64,000 bases of DNA from Salinispora pacifica CNR114. Its GTDB lineage: Bacteria; Actinomycetota; Actinomycetes; Mycobacteriales; Micromonosporaceae. Position numbers and translations under genes: made by a program. Below, piece after piece: positions 62,836 to 64,000 of the stretch. The notes beneath the pieces were generated by a model. That model worked only from the letters and a program-made list of their open reading frames with translations, did no database searches and was not told the origin of the DNA. The DNA lies in the NCBI RefSeq assembly GCF_000514775.1, contig NZ_AZWO01000007.1, positions 257-64,256 on the forward strand, written 5' to 3'. Numbering within the stretch: position 1 is the first letter of the stretch; the number at the start of each line of letters is the position of its first letter.

Positions 62836-63837
62836 GTGGCCGCACTCGCCCCACCGGTCGCCGCGATCCGCCGGGCGATCCGGCACGCGCTGACCGAGCT
62901 ACCCGGTCCGGGGCCGGTCCTGGTGGCCTGTTCCGGGGGAGCCGACTCGCTCGCACTCGCCGCCGCGACCGCCTTCGTGGCGCCCCGACTTGGGCGGTCC
63001 GCCGGTCTGGTCACCGTTGACCACGGCCTGCAGGAGGGCTCCGCGCGGCGGGCGGCGGCGGTGGCCGCCTGGGCCCGGGCGATCGGCCTCGCCCCTGTTG
63101 CGGCAGTCCGGGTTGACGTGTCCGGCCAGCCCGGTGGCCCGGAGGCCGCTGCCCGGGCAGCCCGCTACCGAGCGTTGACCGAGGTGGCCGATGGGCTTGG
63201 GGCGGCGGCGCTGCTGACCGGACACACCCGCGACGACCAGGCGGAGACGGTGCTGCTGGCGTTGGCGCGCGGTGCCGGCCCGCGCGGGCTGGCCGGGATG
63301 CCGGCTCGGCGGCGGCTCGGCGCGGCGCTGCTGCTGCGTCCGTTGCTGGAGGTGAGTCGGGAGCAGACCCGGGCGGCCTGTACGGCGTTGGGGCTCGAAC
63401 CCTGGGTGGACCCGCACAACGCCGACCCGGCGTACGCCCGCGCTCGGGTGCGGGCCGAGGTGCTGCCGGTGCTGGTGCGGGCACTCGGGCCGGCGGTGCT
63501 GGACAACCTGGCCCGTACCGCCCGGCTGGTCGCCGTCGACACGGCGGCGCTGGACGAACAGGCCGGCATCGCGCTGGACGCGGTGCGGCACCCCGATGGC
63601 GGGCTCCGCGTGGCCGGGCTCGCGGAGCTGGCGCCGGCGATCCGGGGGCGGGTGTTGCATGCCTGGGCCCGGGAGTTGGGGGCTCGCCCCGCCGCCCTGT
63701 CACACCGGCACGTGGGCGCGTTGGAGGCCCTGGTCATCGACTGGCGTGGGCAGGGGGCGGCACACCTGCCGGGTGGGCTACGGGTGCTCCGCCGGGCGGG
63801 TCGGCTCGCCGCCGTCAACTCGGACGCGCAGGTGTGA
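62836..63837 (+). CDS. tilS: tRNA(Ile)-lysidine synthetase
   Basis: A 333-residue PP-loop ATPase. SGGADSLALA is the ATP-binding loop, TVDHGLQEGS and LLTGHTRDDQAETVLL are family blocks, and DPHNADPAYARARVR leads into the tRNA-binding domain. It lysidinylates C34 of tRNA-Ile(CAU). GTG 62836 begins just past the DUF2342 gene. The C-terminal domain is short, as usual in actinobacteria. Confidence 0.94.
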   Translation: MAALAPPVAAIRRAIRHALTELPGPGPVLVACSGGADSLALAAATAFVAPRLGRSAGLVTVDHGLQEGSARRAAAVAAWARAIGLAPVAAVRVDVSGQPGGPEAAARAARYRALTEVADGLGAAALLTGHTRDDQAETVLLALARGAGPRGLAGMPARRRLGAALLLRPLLEVSREQTRAACTALGLEPWVDPHNADPAYARARVRAEVLPVLVRALGPAVLDNLARTARLVAVDTAALDEQAGIALDAVRHPDGGLRVAGLAELAPAIRGRVLHAWARELGARPAALSHRHVGALEALVIDWRGQGAAHLPGGLRVLRRAGRLAAVNSDAQV

Positions 63838-63972
63838 CCGGAGGAGGTCTTCCTGGTCAGTGGGGGGCGATCGGTCCCGTTTGCTGGTCTTTGCGGAGAA
63901 ACCCGGCCTGGGTCGGATAAAAGGAGCGGCCCCGCCGACGGAGACCATCGTGCGTACGGCAGGCTAGGAGTC

Positions 63973-64000
63973 ATGGCTGACGGCTCCTGGTACGACGCCG
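63973..64000 (+). CDS. hpt: hypoxanthine phosphoribosyltransferase, first codons only
   Basis: ATG 63973 behind GGAG starts MADGSWYDA, the usual beginning of actinobacterial Hpt (purine salvage). The rest lies beyond the window. Identification leans on the position after tilS. Confidence 0.65.

Overview
The window comes from a high-GC actinobacterium, very probably of the Micromonosporaceae and most likely a Salinispora-like strain. Signs are a WhiB protein, a PASTA-containing penicillin-binding protein, a DUF4177/RidA pair, many GTG starts and GTGA/ATGA overlaps, and two exported polymorphic-membrane-protein-like (POMP repeat) paralogs, a class I recall being reported as expanded in Salinispora. 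The genus is inference.

The backbone is a conserved actinobacterial locus. From memory, M. tuberculosis has the order marP - NUDIX - TlpA-like - nth - crp - MBL - RidA - DUF4177 - two ArsA/Get3-like ATPases - whiB4 - ponA2 - metallophosphoesterase (Rv3671c to Rv3683). Here the same genes appear with the same relative orientations, but in two halves: 3447-13206 (phosphoesterase, yqeY, ponA2, whiB4, two ATPases, small proteins, RidA, MBL hydrolase) and 50479-56804 (crp, cbiZ-like, capA-like, nth, tlpA-like, NUDIX, marP). About 37 kb of other genes separate them. The right end (59237-64000) holds a second conserved run: ppa, dacB, DUF2342 metalloprotease, tilS and the start of hpt.

The left edge (1-2720) has a partial alpha/beta hydrolase behind a perfect inverted-repeat operator, and a divergent pair of thioredoxin-reductase-like paralogs, one of which has lost a cysteine of its CPYC motif. 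A tRNA-Pro(CGG) follows.

The 37-kb interruption has three parts. (i) 13209-19634: a zinc-ribbon/class III cyclase/AAA/TPR giant, a membrane protein, a Ser/Thr kinase and a HAD phosphatase. (ii) 19644-33630: two pmp-like paralogs in direct orientation, each with the same structured leader and terminator. They bracket a nutrient cassette: a complete oligopeptide-type ABC importer plus CutC in one operon, diverging from a ROK repressor - M81 (MlrC) peptidase - ROK kinase operon. (iii) 33631-40972: a scarred accessory zone with gene fragments (GntR, matrixin-like protease, ECF sigma, streptogrisin), an EspR-like regulator, a predicted aerolysin/ETX-MTX2-type secreted pore-forming protein, and a MAB_1171c-type membrane protein with an ImmA/IrrE peptidase. 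A catabolic operon (41066-50337) follows: TetR, TIGR03084/DinB-like protein, AtuA, two acyl-CoA dehydrogenases and a biotin-dependent acyl-CoA carboxylase, fitting branched or terpenoid acyl-CoA breakdown.

Most noteworthy are the pmp-like module with a leader RNA whose basal helix shows compensatory changes between the two copies; a 59-bp duplicated 3' gene overlap that frames the first pmp copy like an insertion scar; the ROK/MlrC/ABC/CutC cassette; and the predicted pore-forming protein in an island of degraded genes. All functional calls come from reading motifs, without database searches.
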